A stretch of DNA of 43,818 nucleotides from Verrucomicrobia subdivision 6 bacterium (GCA_947441075.1 CANESK010000005.1:1-43818); one strand, 5' to 3'; shown: positions 24,966 through 33,558, numbered from the stretch's first letter. Notes: generated by a model not told the origin, from the letters alone. Translations and numbers: made by a program.

Positions 24966-25880
24966 CTAGGTTCCCTGAAGGACGGAAACTACGTCTTGGC
25001 GGATTTGATCGGCGAGGGCAGTCGGGCTGGAGAATTTCTGTTCCCCACGGATCCATCGATGGAATTCTAAGTCCATTTCTTGTCCGCTAAGGTTTTCGTT
25101 GAATGCAGGGAGGTGGGCTTCAATTTTTCGCTGGTGTCGCTCAAAGGTTGGGCAGGTGCCGAGGTTGATGGCTGCGGGATGGAAAGTGCCGTCGGCAAGG
25201 CAAGCCCGTCCTGCGTAGACACCATCGGGGGGGAGGCACTCATCCTCGGTGGCGAGATTTGCGGTAGGAAACCCAAGTGCATGTCCTCGACCATCTCCTG
25301 ATACGATTTGGCCAAGAATAGTAAAGGGGCGGCCGAGCATGGCGGAGGCATCGATCAGTTTGCCTTCACGGATGGCGGTACGGATTCGACTGCTGCTGAT
25401 TCTTTCGTTTTGGTAGAGAACGGGTGCTGGATTGTCGAGGGTGGCGCCATGGCTTTGGCACCAAGCGGAGAGCATGGTGACATCGCCTGATCGGTCGCGA
25501 CCAAAGCGCCAGTTGGGACCAACAGAAATCGTTTGCAAGGCGGGGAAAGAGGCGGAGATTTCTTGGAGAAAAGCGGATGGTTCTTGAAGAGATCGTGGGC
25601 GATCGAAGGGGAGAGCGATGGTCAGTCCGATCCCCCAGCGGGTGAGGACGCGGAGTTTGTGCGGGAGTCCGGTGATTAAGGCGGGGTGTTTCTCGGGGTG
25701 GAGGATGGAGAGAGGGTGGTCGCGAAAAGTAAGCACAGCGGTGGCGACAGGTGGATGAGGAAAGTTTTCACCGAGGATGACTCGGCGGTGGCCAAGATGG
25801 AGGCCGTCAAAAAAGCCGAGGGCGAGGTGCCGAATAAAATCTCCCTCCGGGGAGGGGGTCAGCGAATCGACCTGCTTCAC
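24966..25880 (-). CDS. ribF: bifunctional riboflavin kinase/FAD synthetase
   Basis: RibF makes FMN from riboflavin and then FAD. The 304-aa protein has the N-terminal nucleotidyltransferase (LGFFDGLHLGHR at about residues 21-32, and SSSRIR) and the C-terminal kinase (GHALGFPTANL, with PPDGVYAG). The start is a GTG at 25880 that overlaps the truB stop as GTGA. The order nrnA-truB-ribF is a common bacterial arrangement. The FAD and FMN made here would serve flavoenzymes such as the oxidoreductase at 29636. Confidence 0.95.
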   Translation of the reverse strand: MKQVDSLTPSPEGDFIRHLALGFFDGLHLGHRRVILGENFPHPPVATAVLTFRDHPLSILHPEKHPALITGLPHKLRVLTRWGIGLTIALPFDRPRSLQEPSAFLQEISASFPALQTISVGPNWRFGRDRSGDVTMLSAWCQSHGATLDNPAPVLYQNERISSSRIRTAIREGKLIDASAMLGRPFTILGQIVSGDGRGHALGFPTANLATEDECLPPDGVYAGRACLADGTFHPAAINLGTCPTFERHQRKIEAHLPAFNENLSGQEMDLEFHRWIRGEQKFSSPTALADQIRQDVVSVLQGT

Positions 25881-26596
25881 GTACGGCGGATGCGAGAAAT
25901 TTCGGGGAGCGAGATGAGATGGCGTGCGAGGTAATCAGCTCCCTCGGCGACTTCGAGATCGGCCCAGCGAACAGCTTTGGATAGTTCGAAGTTACCTGAG
26001 CGGGTGCGGATGAGAGCGGACATATGGCCCCCGCAACCGAAGAGAGCGCCAAGGTCGTGACAATAGGTGCGGACATAGAAACCTTTGGTGCAGTGGATGC
26101 GGAAGCGAACGCAGGGCATGGCGATTTCGAGAATTTCGCATTTGTCGATGCGGACGCGACGTGGGGGGCGTTCGACTGTTTTGCCTTCGCGAGCGAGTTT
26201 ATAGAGGGGGACACCATCTTTCTTGATGGCGGAAACCATGGGGGGAATCTGTTCAAATTCGCCGGTAAACTTTTGGAAGGCGGCTTCGATGGTGGCGGGA
26301 TCCAAGTTGGGGACAGGTTTGGATTCGAGGATTTTGCCTTGGGCATCTTGGGTATCGGTGGACTCTCCTAATTTGAGAGTGCCTTCGTAAACTTTGTCTT
26401 CGCTCATGAGGAGGTCCTGGACGCGGGTGGCCCGACCGACGACGAGCATGAGGAGGCCGGTGGCGATGGGATCGAGAGTGCCGCAGTGGCCTACTTTGCG
26501 CTGATTGAAGCGACGCCGAACGAAGTCGACGATATCGTGGGATGTTTTGCCGGGGGGTTTATCAGCGAGAAGGAGGCCGTCAAGTTGGGGGGTCAT
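25877..26596 (-). CDS. truB: tRNA pseudouridine(55) synthase
   Basis: TruB converts U55 of tRNA to pseudouridine. The 239-aa protein has the catalytic Asp42 in VGHCGTLDPIATGLL, and later family segments YEGTLKLGESTDTQD, IPPMVSAIKKDG and GFYVRTYCHDLG. Its length is that of the core enzyme without a long C-terminal PUA domain. It lies 93 bases after nrnA; that gap shows no structure of note. It overlaps ribF as GTGA. Confidence 0.95.
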   Translation of the reverse strand: MTPQLDGLLLADKPPGKTSHDIVDFVRRRFNQRKVGHCGTLDPIATGLLMLVVGRATRVQDLLMSEDKVYEGTLKLGESTDTQDAQGKILESKPVPNLDPATIEAAFQKFTGEFEQIPPMVSAIKKDGVPLYKLAREGKTVERPPRRVRIDKCEILEIAMPCVRFRIHCTKGFYVRTYCHDLGALFGCGGHMSALIRTRSGNFELSKAVRWADLEVAEGADYLARHLISLPEISRIRRT

Positions 26597-26689
26597 AGAA
26601 ATTGGATTGGAACCAAAGATTGAGTTCGAGAGTGGGAAGAATTAGGCAGAATAGCAAGGATAGGGATGGGGACAGGCGGTTGGTTAAGA

Positions 26690-27664
26690 TTACAGGTTGG
26701 AGATGGCTTTACTGATGGCATCGAGGACGAGCTGGCGATTTTTTTCGGCATCTTTGGAGAGGCGGATTCCAGCAGCGGCTTTATGGCCACCTCCGCCAAA
26801 GGAGGAGGCGATAGCGTTTACATCTATCTTGCCCTTACTCCGCAGGGACACACGTAAACCGCCATCACTGCTGAATTCAAAAAGCGATCCAACCTCAACT
26901 CCTTGAATAGAAGCTACTTCCTCAATAATTCCCTCAGTGTCCTCGCTTTTTGCGCCGCTTTTTGCGTAAAAATCTGGAAAAATCGTAAGAAAAGCAGACT
27001 TATTATCATCCTTTAATGTTAAAGTATTCGAAACTAGGCGCTTTAGCGCGTGCCGTTCGTGGGTAATGGAAAGATAGCACTGCTTGGCGATTTCGGATGG
27101 GTCGGCTCCGAGCTCGACTAATTTTGCGGCGGTATGAAGGGTTTGAGCGCTGGTTCCTCGGTAGCGGAAGGAACCGGTATCGGTGGTGAGGCCGGTAAAG
27201 AGGCAGGTGGCGGCTGCGGGGGTGATTTTCCACTTTGCGATCTGGAAAAGTTCAAAGAGGACTCCTGTGGTGGAGGGGATATCTGCGATGATGAGGTTGT
27301 GTTTTCCATATCCTGGGTTGCTGATGTGGTGGTCGATAACGATATCGACGGGGCGGGTCCACGAGATGGTCTTTTGGCCTAATCGCTCTCTGGTGGAGGT
27401 ATCGAGAGCGATGAAGCAGTCGGTATTTTCGGGGAGGGAAGCGGGGAGATCTTGGACAAGTTCGCTCCCTGGGAGGAACTGGTACATGGAGATAATGCCT
27501 CCCTCGACAAAAACTTGGGGTTGGGCTCCCCGTTCTCGCAGGGTGTGAGCTAGGCCGAGAATACTGCCGAAAGCATCTCCGTCTGGCCGAAGATGTGCGA
27601 GAATTGCAGGGTGTTTCGCCTGGCCGATTTGGGCGATGATTTTTTGGGCTAGGGAAATGTCCAC
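26690..27664 (-). CDS. nrnA: DHH/DHHA1 phosphoesterase (NrnA-like oligoribonuclease/pAp phosphatase)
   Basis: A 324-aa soluble phosphoesterase that probably degrades short RNA oligomers and pAp. The DHH domain has AHLRPDGDAFGS (His24, Asp28, Asp30), Asp88 in CFIALDTS and the DHH triplet at 111-113. The DHHA1 domain ends with FGGGGHKAAAG. The start is a GTG at 27664. Part of the C-terminal region is less G/C-biased than its neighbours, with codons such as AAA and GAT. It heads the nrnA-truB-ribF group. The c-di-AMP phosphodiesterase GdpP is excluded because there are no membrane or PAS domains. Confidence 0.92.
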   Translation of the reverse strand: MDISLAQKIIAQIGQAKHPAILAHLRPDGDAFGSILGLAHTLRERGAQPQVFVEGGIISMYQFLPGSELVQDLPASLPENTDCFIALDTSTRERLGQKTISWTRPVDIVIDHHISNPGYGKHNLIIADIPSTTGVLFELFQIAKWKITPAAATCLFTGLTTDTGSFRYRGTSAQTLHTAAKLVELGADPSEIAKQCYLSITHERHALKRLVSNTLTLKDDNKSAFLTIFPDFYAKSGAKSEDTEGIIEEVASIQGVEVGSLFEFSSDGGLRVSLRSKGKIDVNAIASSFGGGGHKAAAGIRLSKDAEKNRQLVLDAISKAISNL

Positions 27665-27752
27665 TCTCGAATGATAAAAAGTGGAGGAAGGGAAGTCGAG
27701 GCATGTCGAAGACGAACTTGCGAGAGGGGGAGTACGCTTGTATTCTTAGGAG

Positions 27753-28022
27753 ATGAAAGTTTTTCCCTTAGTTCCGTTCTTTCTGGCAGTCTGGTTGTTG
27801 AACGCAACTAGCGCTTTGGGTTGTCCAACGTGTAAAGACAGCTTCACAAAAGAGGACAGTGCGAACGGGACGAAGATTGTTTCGAAGGGGTTAAACTCTA
27901 CCGGACTGGGTTTCGGTTGGAGCGTGCTCTTTATGTTGGCGGCGCCGGCTTCGGTTGCCACTGGGCTGGTATGGTTGGTGGTGAAGAATGGTCGGGATCC
28001 GAGCGAGGACAGCACTTCCTAA
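27753..28022 (+). CDS. small membrane protein with CPTC motif
   Basis: An 89-aa protein of unknown function. A signal peptide (about residues 1-23) is followed by GCPTCKDSFTKE, whose CxxC could bind metal or be redox active outside the membrane. A second membrane segment (about 52-74) includes FGWSVLFMLAAPASVATGLV. Similar small CPTCKD proteins occur in planctomycetes and relatives, some of them near respiratory genes, but no such genes are here. The start codon directly follows AGGAG with no spacer, which is unusually close. It precedes the HD nuclease by 21 bases. Confidence 0.75.
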   Translation: MKVFPLVPFFLAVWLLNATSALGCPTCKDSFTKEDSANGTKIVSKGLNSTGLGFGWSVLFMLAAPASVATGLVWLVVKNGRDPSEDSTS

Positions 28023-28043
28023 GGTTGGCGGCGGGTCCTGGCT

Positions 28044-29087
28044 ATGACCCTGCGGGAATTTCTTAAACTGACGGTTCCGGTGAAAGGAGCGGTGCGGGCG
28101 CAGCTTATTTCTCGGCGCGAGCAGGCGGCTCGGAATGGGAAGCCCTTTTTACGGGTGGAGATCGCGGATGAGACGGATCGGGTGGGACTGAATCTTTTTT
28201 CGGGGACGCCCGCATTTACTTTTTTTAGTTCTGCGGATGTCCGGACTTGCTTGGAGCTGACCGGGGTGTTTGGGCCAAGTGATTATGGGCCGAATGTCGA
28301 TAGTCCATCGGCAAGAAAGCTGAATGCTACGGAGGAGGAGGAATTCTTTCTTGGGGGAGAAGAGAGGCGGGCTCAGGTGGAGAAGTACGGCCAGGAGATC
28401 TTGGCGGTGGTCGAAGGGATGGACGATCCGCGTTTACGGTGGGTCTGCAGCCGGGCGTTGGAGAAGTATCCGGAGAAGTGGCGAAGAGCGGCGGCCGCAC
28501 GAAAGAATCATCACGCGAGGCGAGGTGGATTATTGGATCACACGGCGCAGATGTTGCGGGTGGCTAGGGCCTTGGCTCCGCTTTATGCGGAAGTGGATAA
28601 TGATTTGCTCTGTGCGGGGGTGATTTTTCACGACATAGGCAAACTTTGGGAGAACGACACGGGAGAAAAGGGATTTGCCAGTGTGCCGAGTCGGCGCGGG
28701 GAGTTGCTGGGTCATATTTCGTTAGGGATTGAGGTGGCAAACGCGTTGTGGCGGGAGGGGGAAGCGGCCGAGGGGGCGAGTTGGGGGGCATTGCAACCCA
28801 CCTCGGAAGAGGTTAGGGATCATCTGTTGCATCTAATTGCTTCGCACCATGGGACGAAGGAGTTTGGATCGCCGGTGGCGCCGAAGACGCCGGAAGCCTT
28901 TCTCTTGCACCATATTGATAATATCGACGCAAAGATGGAGATGTTGCGGTTGAGTTATGCGCGGGCGAAAGAGGAGGGGACGGGATTGTTGGAGGCGCAC
29001 CGACCCTTGGAGGGTCCGTTGCCTTGGCCAATAAGCGGGAGAGTGATTGCACCTGGAGAGTTCATGGATACGGAGGATGGGGTGTAA
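28044..29087 (+). CDS. YhaM-like HD-domain 3'-5' exoribonuclease
   Basis: A 347-aa soluble protein that joins an N-terminal OB-fold (about residues 15-85) to an HD domain (about 150-310). The metal site is visible: His in RRGGLLDHTAQM, FHDIGKLWE, HLIASHHG and the final HHIDNIDAKMEM. This arrangement matches YhaM/CbfA exonucleases, which trim RNA and DNA 3' ends. Its stop overlaps the SOUL gene start as TAATG. An HD-type nucleotide phosphohydrolase is a less likely alternative because of the OB-fold. Confidence 0.87.
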   Translation: MTLREFLKLTVPVKGAVRAQLISRREQAARNGKPFLRVEIADETDRVGLNLFSGTPAFTFFSSADVRTCLELTGVFGPSDYGPNVDSPSARKLNATEEEEFFLGGEERRAQVEKYGQEILAVVEGMDDPRLRWVCSRALEKYPEKWRRAAAARKNHHARRGGLLDHTAQMLRVARALAPLYAEVDNDLLCAGVIFHDIGKLWENDTGEKGFASVPSRRGELLGHISLGIEVANALWREGEAAEGASWGALQPTSEEVRDHLLHLIASHHGTKEFGSPVAPKTPEAFLLHHIDNIDAKMEMLRLSYARAKEEGTGLLEAHRPLEGPLPWPISGRVIAPGEFMDTEDGV

Positions 29088-29626
29088 TGAAAAAACTTGT
29101 GCTGGTTTTTGTGGCTTCAGCGTTAGGTTCGTCGTTGATGGCGACTGAATCTGCGTATCCAATGACGGGAGCGGGAGTATGCGAGATCAAGACGTTGCCT
29201 GCTGGAGTGATTCTTCAAGCTCGGAGTACGGGGGATTACTTTTCGGAAAACAACGGGCTTTTCCGTCGGCTGTTTCAGACAATTCAGCAGAACAAGGTTC
29301 CAATGACGACCCCGGTAGAAGCGGGAATCAGGCCTGGCACTATGATTTTTTATCTCGATCCAGAATCAGCCCAGCGCAGTGATTTACAAATGGTGGATGG
29401 AGTGACGAGGAAGCGAGTAGGCGAGAGGGTGGTGGCGTCGATTGGGATTCGAGGCGGATATTCGAAGGAGAGTTTTGAGAAGCATGCGCAACAGTTACGG
29501 GAATGGCTGAAAAGTCAGCCGAAGTATCAGGCGGTGGGGGAGGCCTATGCGGTCTACTGGAATAGTCCGTTCACGATCTGGTTTTTAAAGAGGGCGGAGG
29601 TTCATTTGCCGGTACAGGAAAAATAA
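29087..29626 (+). CDS. SOUL-family heme-binding protein, secreted
   Basis: A 179-aa protein with a signal peptide (about residues 1-20, MKKLVLVFVASALGSSLMAT) and one SOUL domain. Family marks are the first strand CEIKTLPAGVILQARSTG, the central NKVPMTTPVEAG (the highly conserved K-x-x-M-T-x-P-V region) and the C-terminal YAVYWNSPFTIWFLKR. SOUL proteins bind heme or other tetrapyrroles; here the place of action is outside the inner membrane. The ATG at 29087 begins the signal peptide and overlaps the HD-nuclease stop. It is convergent with the oxidoreductase gene 9 bases away. Confidence 0.88.
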   Translation: MKKLVLVFVASALGSSLMATESAYPMTGAGVCEIKTLPAGVILQARSTGDYFSENNGLFRRLFQTIQQNKVPMTTPVEAGIRPGTMIFYLDPESAQRSDLQMVDGVTRKRVGERVVASIGIRGGYSKESFEKHAQQLREWLKSQPKYQAVGEAYAVYWNSPFTIWFLKRAEVHLPVQEK

Positions 29627-29635
29627 GGGATTCAT

Positions 29636-31093
29636 CTACGAATATTTTTTAAGCGCTAGACGGACGGCGATTTCTGCGGAGAGAAGAACGAGGGGGAGGC
29701 CGCCTCCTGGGTGGGTGGTGCCGCCGACGAAATAGAGATTGGGCAGAAGGGGAGAGCGGATAGGCGGACGAAGAAAGGATTGGAGCGGGCCGTGTGAGGC
29801 CCAGCCGTAGAGCGCGCCACCCACGGCACCATCGCGAGATTGGAAATCAGCAGGGGAGAGAAACTCTTGGTGAACGATCTTGGACTTAAGGTTGGGGAGG
29901 AATTTGTTATCGAGAATCTGGACAATGCGGTCGGCGTAGCCGGGGCCCTCTTGGGTCCAATCGATGGAGGTGGTGTTAGAAGGCGCATTGACGAGGAGGA
30001 AATAGTTGTCGTGATCGGCGGGGGCATCGGAGGGTTGGGAGCGAGCGCTGAGGCAAAGGTAGATCGTGGGATTTTCGGCAGGACGTTTTTCTCGGAAGAG
30101 TTGTTTGAATTCGAGCGGGTAGTTATCAGAAAAGAAGATGTTGTGATGAGCGAGAGAGGGATCCTTGCCTTTGACGCCGAGGAGGACGACGAATCCGGAG
30201 ATAGAGCGGGTGGGGCGACTCATTTGGGCGGCGGTCTGGGGGGCACGAGGGTGGCGGATAAGTTTTTGGTAGGCTGCGAGGACGTCCCCGTTGTGAAAGA
30301 TGAGATCAGCGAGGATTCGCTTGCCTGAGGTGAGGGTGACGCCAGCGGGGTCGATGGATTGAGCTTCGGCAGATGTTTGGATTTCGATACCGCGCTTGGT
30401 GGCTAAGGCGAGGAGAGAATCGGCAAGGGTACGGATTCCTCCTTGGATGAACCATCCGCCGTATTTGGCTTGGACGTAGGGGATGACGGCGAAGGTGGCG
30501 GGAGTGAGTTCGGGGTCGCTTCCGTTGTAGGTGGCGAAGCGCTGAAGAAACTGTTGAAGGTGGGGATCGCGATAGAAGCGGCGGGAGGCGGCAGCGAGAG
30601 ATTGGAAAGGGCTCATCCCAGGCAGGAAACGAAGGAGGGGCAGGAGGGCGGGGTTAAAGATCTTTCGAAAGATTTCGGAGGGATCGCTTTCGAGAAAGGC
30701 GGTGGCGGAGAGTTGATAGAGGCCTTGGGCGTGGCGGAGGAGACGGGCGGAGTCGGGTCGGGACCAAAAAAATTCGTTTTCGTCAAACTGGTAGCCGTCA
30801 GCCCAACGGTAGCGGCAGGTAGGGGAAAGGGGTTGGAGGGTAAGGAAATTGGCACGGTCTTCGCCGAGATCGGTGAAGAGGCGATCAAGAATGTGGGGCA
30901 TGGTGAAAAGGGAAGGGCCGAGGTCCCAGCGGAATCCGTGGGAGCGTCGTTCGGCGATCTTGCCTCCGACGGTGGGGTTCTTTTCAAGAAGAGTGACGCG
31001 GGCACCGGCTTGTTGCAGGCGGAGGGCGGTAGCCAGCCCGCCGAGACCTGCGCCGATGACGACGGCGGACTTACCGGTTAAAGGAGTTTTCAT
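29636..31093 (-). CDS. phytoene-desaturase-like FAD oxidoreductase
   Basis: A 485-aa flavoprotein of the CrtI/CrtN/CrtP family, which desaturates or oxidises carotenoids. The FAD-binding motif is at the N-terminus (VVIGAGLGGLATALRLQ, Glu near 37 in LLEKN) and the closing motif is LYFVGGTTHPGGGLPLVL. DLGPSLFTMP is also typical of the family. The ATG at 31093 overlaps the NUDIX stop as ATGA; an upstream TTG is less likely. No phytoene or squalene synthase lies nearby, so the exact carotenoid substrate is open. It is the last gene of the - strand operon that begins with ppx. Confidence 0.9.
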   Translation of the reverse strand: MKTPLTGKSAVVIGAGLGGLATALRLQQAGARVTLLEKNPTVGGKIAERRSHGFRWDLGPSLFTMPHILDRLFTDLGEDRANFLTLQPLSPTCRYRWADGYQFDENEFFWSRPDSARLLRHAQGLYQLSATAFLESDPSEIFRKIFNPALLPLLRFLPGMSPFQSLAAASRRFYRDPHLQQFLQRFATYNGSDPELTPATFAVIPYVQAKYGGWFIQGGIRTLADSLLALATKRGIEIQTSAEAQSIDPAGVTLTSGKRILADLIFHNGDVLAAYQKLIRHPRAPQTAAQMSRPTRSISGFVVLLGVKGKDPSLAHHNIFFSDNYPLEFKQLFREKRPAENPTIYLCLSARSQPSDAPADHDNYFLLVNAPSNTTSIDWTQEGPGYADRIVQILDNKFLPNLKSKIVHQEFLSPADFQSRDGAVGGALYGWASHGPLQSFLRPPIRSPLLPNLYFVGGTTHPGGGLPLVLLSAEIAVRLALKKYS

Positions 31094-31599
31094 GGGTGGT
31101 GTTTTTGCCAAAGGAAAAGGAGGCAGGTGGAGAAGTCTTGGGGTTGGCGGATAATGAGCTGATCGATTTCTTGTGGGGAGAAAAAGGTGAGGCCAGCCAC
31201 TTCTTGGGGGTCGGGGGTAAAGGGGCCTGAGTGGATGGCGCGGTAAAGCCAGACAAACTCCTGATCGGTTTCGGAGCAGGCGGGGATGTAGTGAAGGCGG
31301 GTGAGGGCAAGGCAGGAGGAGGTGGGGATGCCAATCTCTTCGGGGATTTCGCGGTGCATAGCGGTGTCGTAGGCTTCCCCTGCATTAACATGACCACTGA
31401 CACTAGAGGTCCAGCGACCAGGTTCGCGATCTTTGTGGGTGGAGCGGCGTTGGAGGAGGAGGCGGCCATCGGGATGGTAGAGCCAGAGGTGAACGGCGCG
31501 ATGGAGTAGACCTTGGGCGTGGATCTGGGAGCGAAGGGCGGAGCCGATGACTCGGTCCTCCTGATCGACGAGATCAAACTTCTCGTCCGTACTGTTCAT
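31090..31599 (-). CDS. NUDIX hydrolase (YfcD/Idi-like)
   Basis: A 169-aa NUDIX protein. The NUDIX box at residues 69-91 fits GX5EX7REUXEEXGU exactly (Gly69, Glu75, Arg83-Glu84, Glu87-Glu88, Gly90). The N-terminal EKFDLVDQEDRVIGS and HRAVHLWLYHPDGRLLLQ are those of the YfcD/Idi-like subgroup. The cysteine and histidine ligands of type I isopentenyl-diphosphate isomerase are missing, so a true isomerase is unlikely despite the carotenoid-type gene that follows. It overlaps rsmA by 26 bases and the next gene by ATGA. Confidence 0.9.
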   Translation of the reverse strand: MNSTDEKFDLVDQEDRVIGSALRSQIHAQGLLHRAVHLWLYHPDGRLLLQRRSTHKDREPGRWTSSVSGHVNAGEAYDTAMHREIPEEIGIPTSSCLALTRLHYIPACSETDQEFVWLYRAIHSGPFTPDPQEVAGLTFFSPQEIDQLIIRQPQDFSTCLLFLWQKHHP

Positions 31600-32338
31600 A
31601 GAGTTGGTACCATGTTGCTGGATCGATCTCTTCGGCTCGTTGGGTAAGAGGGACGGGGAGAAGTCGTTTAAGTTGTTTGCGTCGTTGGGAGAATCCCTTT
31701 TTCACAAAAGCATAAAAGTTAATAAGATCATGAGGGATGGAGGGACGAGCGGTGAGTCGCAGAACGGCGGATTCGATTTGGGGCCGAGGATAGAAAACCT
31801 CTGGGGGAAGAGTACGAATCTTTTCGAGAAGAAAAACGGACTGGAGGAGAATGGTTACGGCGCCGTACTCGGGGGTGCGGGGGAGCGCGACAAAGCGATC
31901 GGCGACTTCTTTCTGGAGAGTGACGACGATTGTTTTTGGGGGTGGAGTACGGAGGGCAAGTTGGACGAGGAGTGGGGTGGAGATGGAGTAGGGGAGATTT
32001 CCGCAGACGAAGGGGCGGGGTGGATGTTGGGCTAGGGTTTGGAGGGCATCTCCTTCGATGAGTTGGAAGCGGGGTTCGTTTTGGAAGGATTTGCGAAGCC
32101 AGGCGATTAGACCTTGGTCGATTTCGAAAGCTTCGATGGTGTGGCCTGCGCTGAGGAGCGCGCGGGTGAGTGCGCCGAGGCCAGGGCCAATTTCTTGAAC
32201 GGGTTCAGGACTGGGTGGGGGGAGGGCAGCGGCGATGACAGTGGCGAGAGATTGTTCGACGAGAAAGTTCTGGCCGAGCTGACGCAGGGGGCGCAGGCCG
32301 TGGGTGGCCAAGATTTCGCGGATTTGGGTGAGGTTCAG
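31574..32338 (-). CDS. rsmA: 16S rRNA (adenine(1518)-N6/adenine(1519)-N6)-dimethyltransferase
   Basis: RsmA (KsgA) dimethylates two adenines near the 3' end of 16S rRNA. It has GQNFL, the SAM motif EIGPGLGALT, GNLPYSIST and YPRPQIESAVLRL. The first ATG/GTG/TTG in frame is a TTG at 32311, but that would cut off the conserved helix before GQNFL. Reading upstream gives NLTQIREILATHGLRPLRQL, which fits the family, and the only start-like codon there is CTG at 32338, overlapping the preceding stop as CTGA. From CTG the protein has 254 aa. The enzyme call is firm; the CTG start is an inference. Confidence 0.93.
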   Translation of the reverse strand: MNLTQIREILATHGLRPLRQLGQNFLVEQSLATVIAAALPPPSPEPVQEIGPGLGALTRALLSAGHTIEAFEIDQGLIAWLRKSFQNEPRFQLIEGDALQTLAQHPPRPFVCGNLPYSISTPLLVQLALRTPPPKTIVVTLQKEVADRFVALPRTPEYGAVTILLQSVFLLEKIRTLPPEVFYPRPQIESAVLRLTARPSIPHDLINFYAFVKKGFSQRRKQLKRLLPVPLTQRAEEIDPATWYQLYEQYGREV

Positions 32339-33516
32339 AGCTGGCGACTGAGGATGGCGTGGAGTTCGCCTGGGTTAAGGATGCCATGAATTTTTTCGGA
32401 GCCTTTGCCGTAGGCTACGACCCAACCGAAGCCAGCGGAGGATGCACCGAGTTTTCCGGTGGAGATGGCGGCGGGATCGGAGCCTTTTTTGCCTGGGCCA
32501 TTATGCCAGGAAAGGGAGGGGAGGCGGGTGGAGGTTTTTTTGTTTCCCAAAGTGGGGGCATCGAGAAATTGGAAGCCGCCGACGGAGTAGGGGCAGTAGA
32601 TCAAGATCAGAGTGTTTTTGCCTGCATATTGGCGAGCGGTATCGACGGCACGATCGAGTTCTTGAATTTGGCGGGCGGCGATATCTGCTTGGTTTTGGCC
32701 AGCGGCGAGGGCGACGAGGGGGTGGTCGATCACGAGAAAATAGCCCAGGAAATTGTAGGCGAGAGTTTCGATGGCACGGCGGACCAGATCGGAGAGGCGG
32801 ATGGTGCCTGGTTCGCCGGCAGCGGCGGTGAGGGGAAGGGGGCCAGGGGCAAAAAGGCCGAAGGCTTTGCGGGTATTCCAAGCGGGAAAACTTTCGAGGC
32901 CGGCGCGATCAAAGAGGAGGGTGTAGTCGAGCTTTTGGGCTTCCTGCTCTAGATTGCGGTGGCCTGCCTGCTTCTCGGCGGTGAAAATTTCGCGGCCGCC
33001 GCCGAAGATGAGGTCGATGCGGGTGGTGTCGAGGAGTTGATTGGCGATGGTGGAGGAGACGGAGGCGTCGGCTTGGTGTGAGTAAAAAGCGGCTACGCCA
33101 GGAGAGGTGATGGGTCCGGAGGAGATGATACCGATGGCGCGACCATTACGTTGGGCTTCGTAAAGCAGGGTATCAGCAGGTTTTCCGTCGTAGCGAAGGC
33201 TGAGGCGACCGGAGGGGCCGGGTTGGCCGGTGGCGAGAAAGGAGGCGAGGGCGGCGGCGTCGCCGGTAAGGTGATCGGTGGATTGGGATTCGACGAAGGC
33301 CATGCCTTCGGCGTGGTCGAGCCCTGCGAGCCGGCGATTGGGGTCGCGGGTTTGGGCGAGGGCGAGGAGTTCGGGGCTAGCTCCGGGGACAAAAAAGACG
33401 ATGACGCTGTGGGTGCGAACGCGGACGAAGTAGCGGACGTAACTGGCGGAGAAGCCGACGAAGGCGAGAAGGATGGCAAGGGCGATGAGTTGAGGGCGCC
33501 ACCGTTTCATGGTCAT
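32335..33516 (-). CDS. alkaline-phosphatase-superfamily pseudoenzyme, membrane-anchored
   Basis: A 393-aa protein with the outline of alkaline phosphatase but without its active site. A membrane segment (about residues 9-26) anchors it. The backbone matches are clear: SVIVFFVPGAS, TGDAAALASFLATG, GIISSGPITSPGVAAF, IDLIFGGGREIF, LFAPGPLP and GYFLVIDHPL. Against the family, the Asp of the first metal motif is Pro44, the nucleophile Ser is Ala87 (after Asp86), the Glu/Asp/His metal set in the 259-276 region is largely replaced, and the Asp-His of TADHETGG is Pro309-Tyr310. Catalysis is therefore unlikely; substrate sensing or scaffolding is possible. It lies between the split exopolyphosphatase pair and rsmA in one operon. 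Confidence 0.85.
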   Translation of the reverse strand: MTMKRWRPQLIALAILLAFVGFSASYVRYFVRVRTHSVIVFFVPGASPELLALAQTRDPNRRLAGLDHAEGMAFVESQSTDHLTGDAAALASFLATGQPGPSGRLSLRYDGKPADTLLYEAQRNGRAIGIISSGPITSPGVAAFYSHQADASVSSTIANQLLDTTRIDLIFGGGREIFTAEKQAGHRNLEQEAQKLDYTLLFDRAGLESFPAWNTRKAFGLFAPGPLPLTAAAGEPGTIRLSDLVRRAIETLAYNFLGYFLVIDHPLVALAAGQNQADIAARQIQELDRAVDTARQYAGKNTLILIYCPYSVGGFQFLDAPTLGNKKTSTRLPSLSWHNGPGKKGSDPAAISTGKLGASSAGFGWVVAYGKGSEKIHGILNPGELHAILSRQL

Positions 33517-33558
33517 AGAGAGGGATTAGAGCAGAACGGCAACGGCGTGCCATTCCTG

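Noticed and set aside
30443-31081. + strand frame of 212 codons opposite the desaturase-like gene
   Set aside because: It is Gly/Glu-rich noise opposite a gene with a clear FAD motif.
31090-31599. NUDIX protein as isopentenyl-diphosphate isomerase
   Set aside because: The Cys and His metal ligands of type I isomerase are absent; the NUDIX box is a standard hydrolase box.
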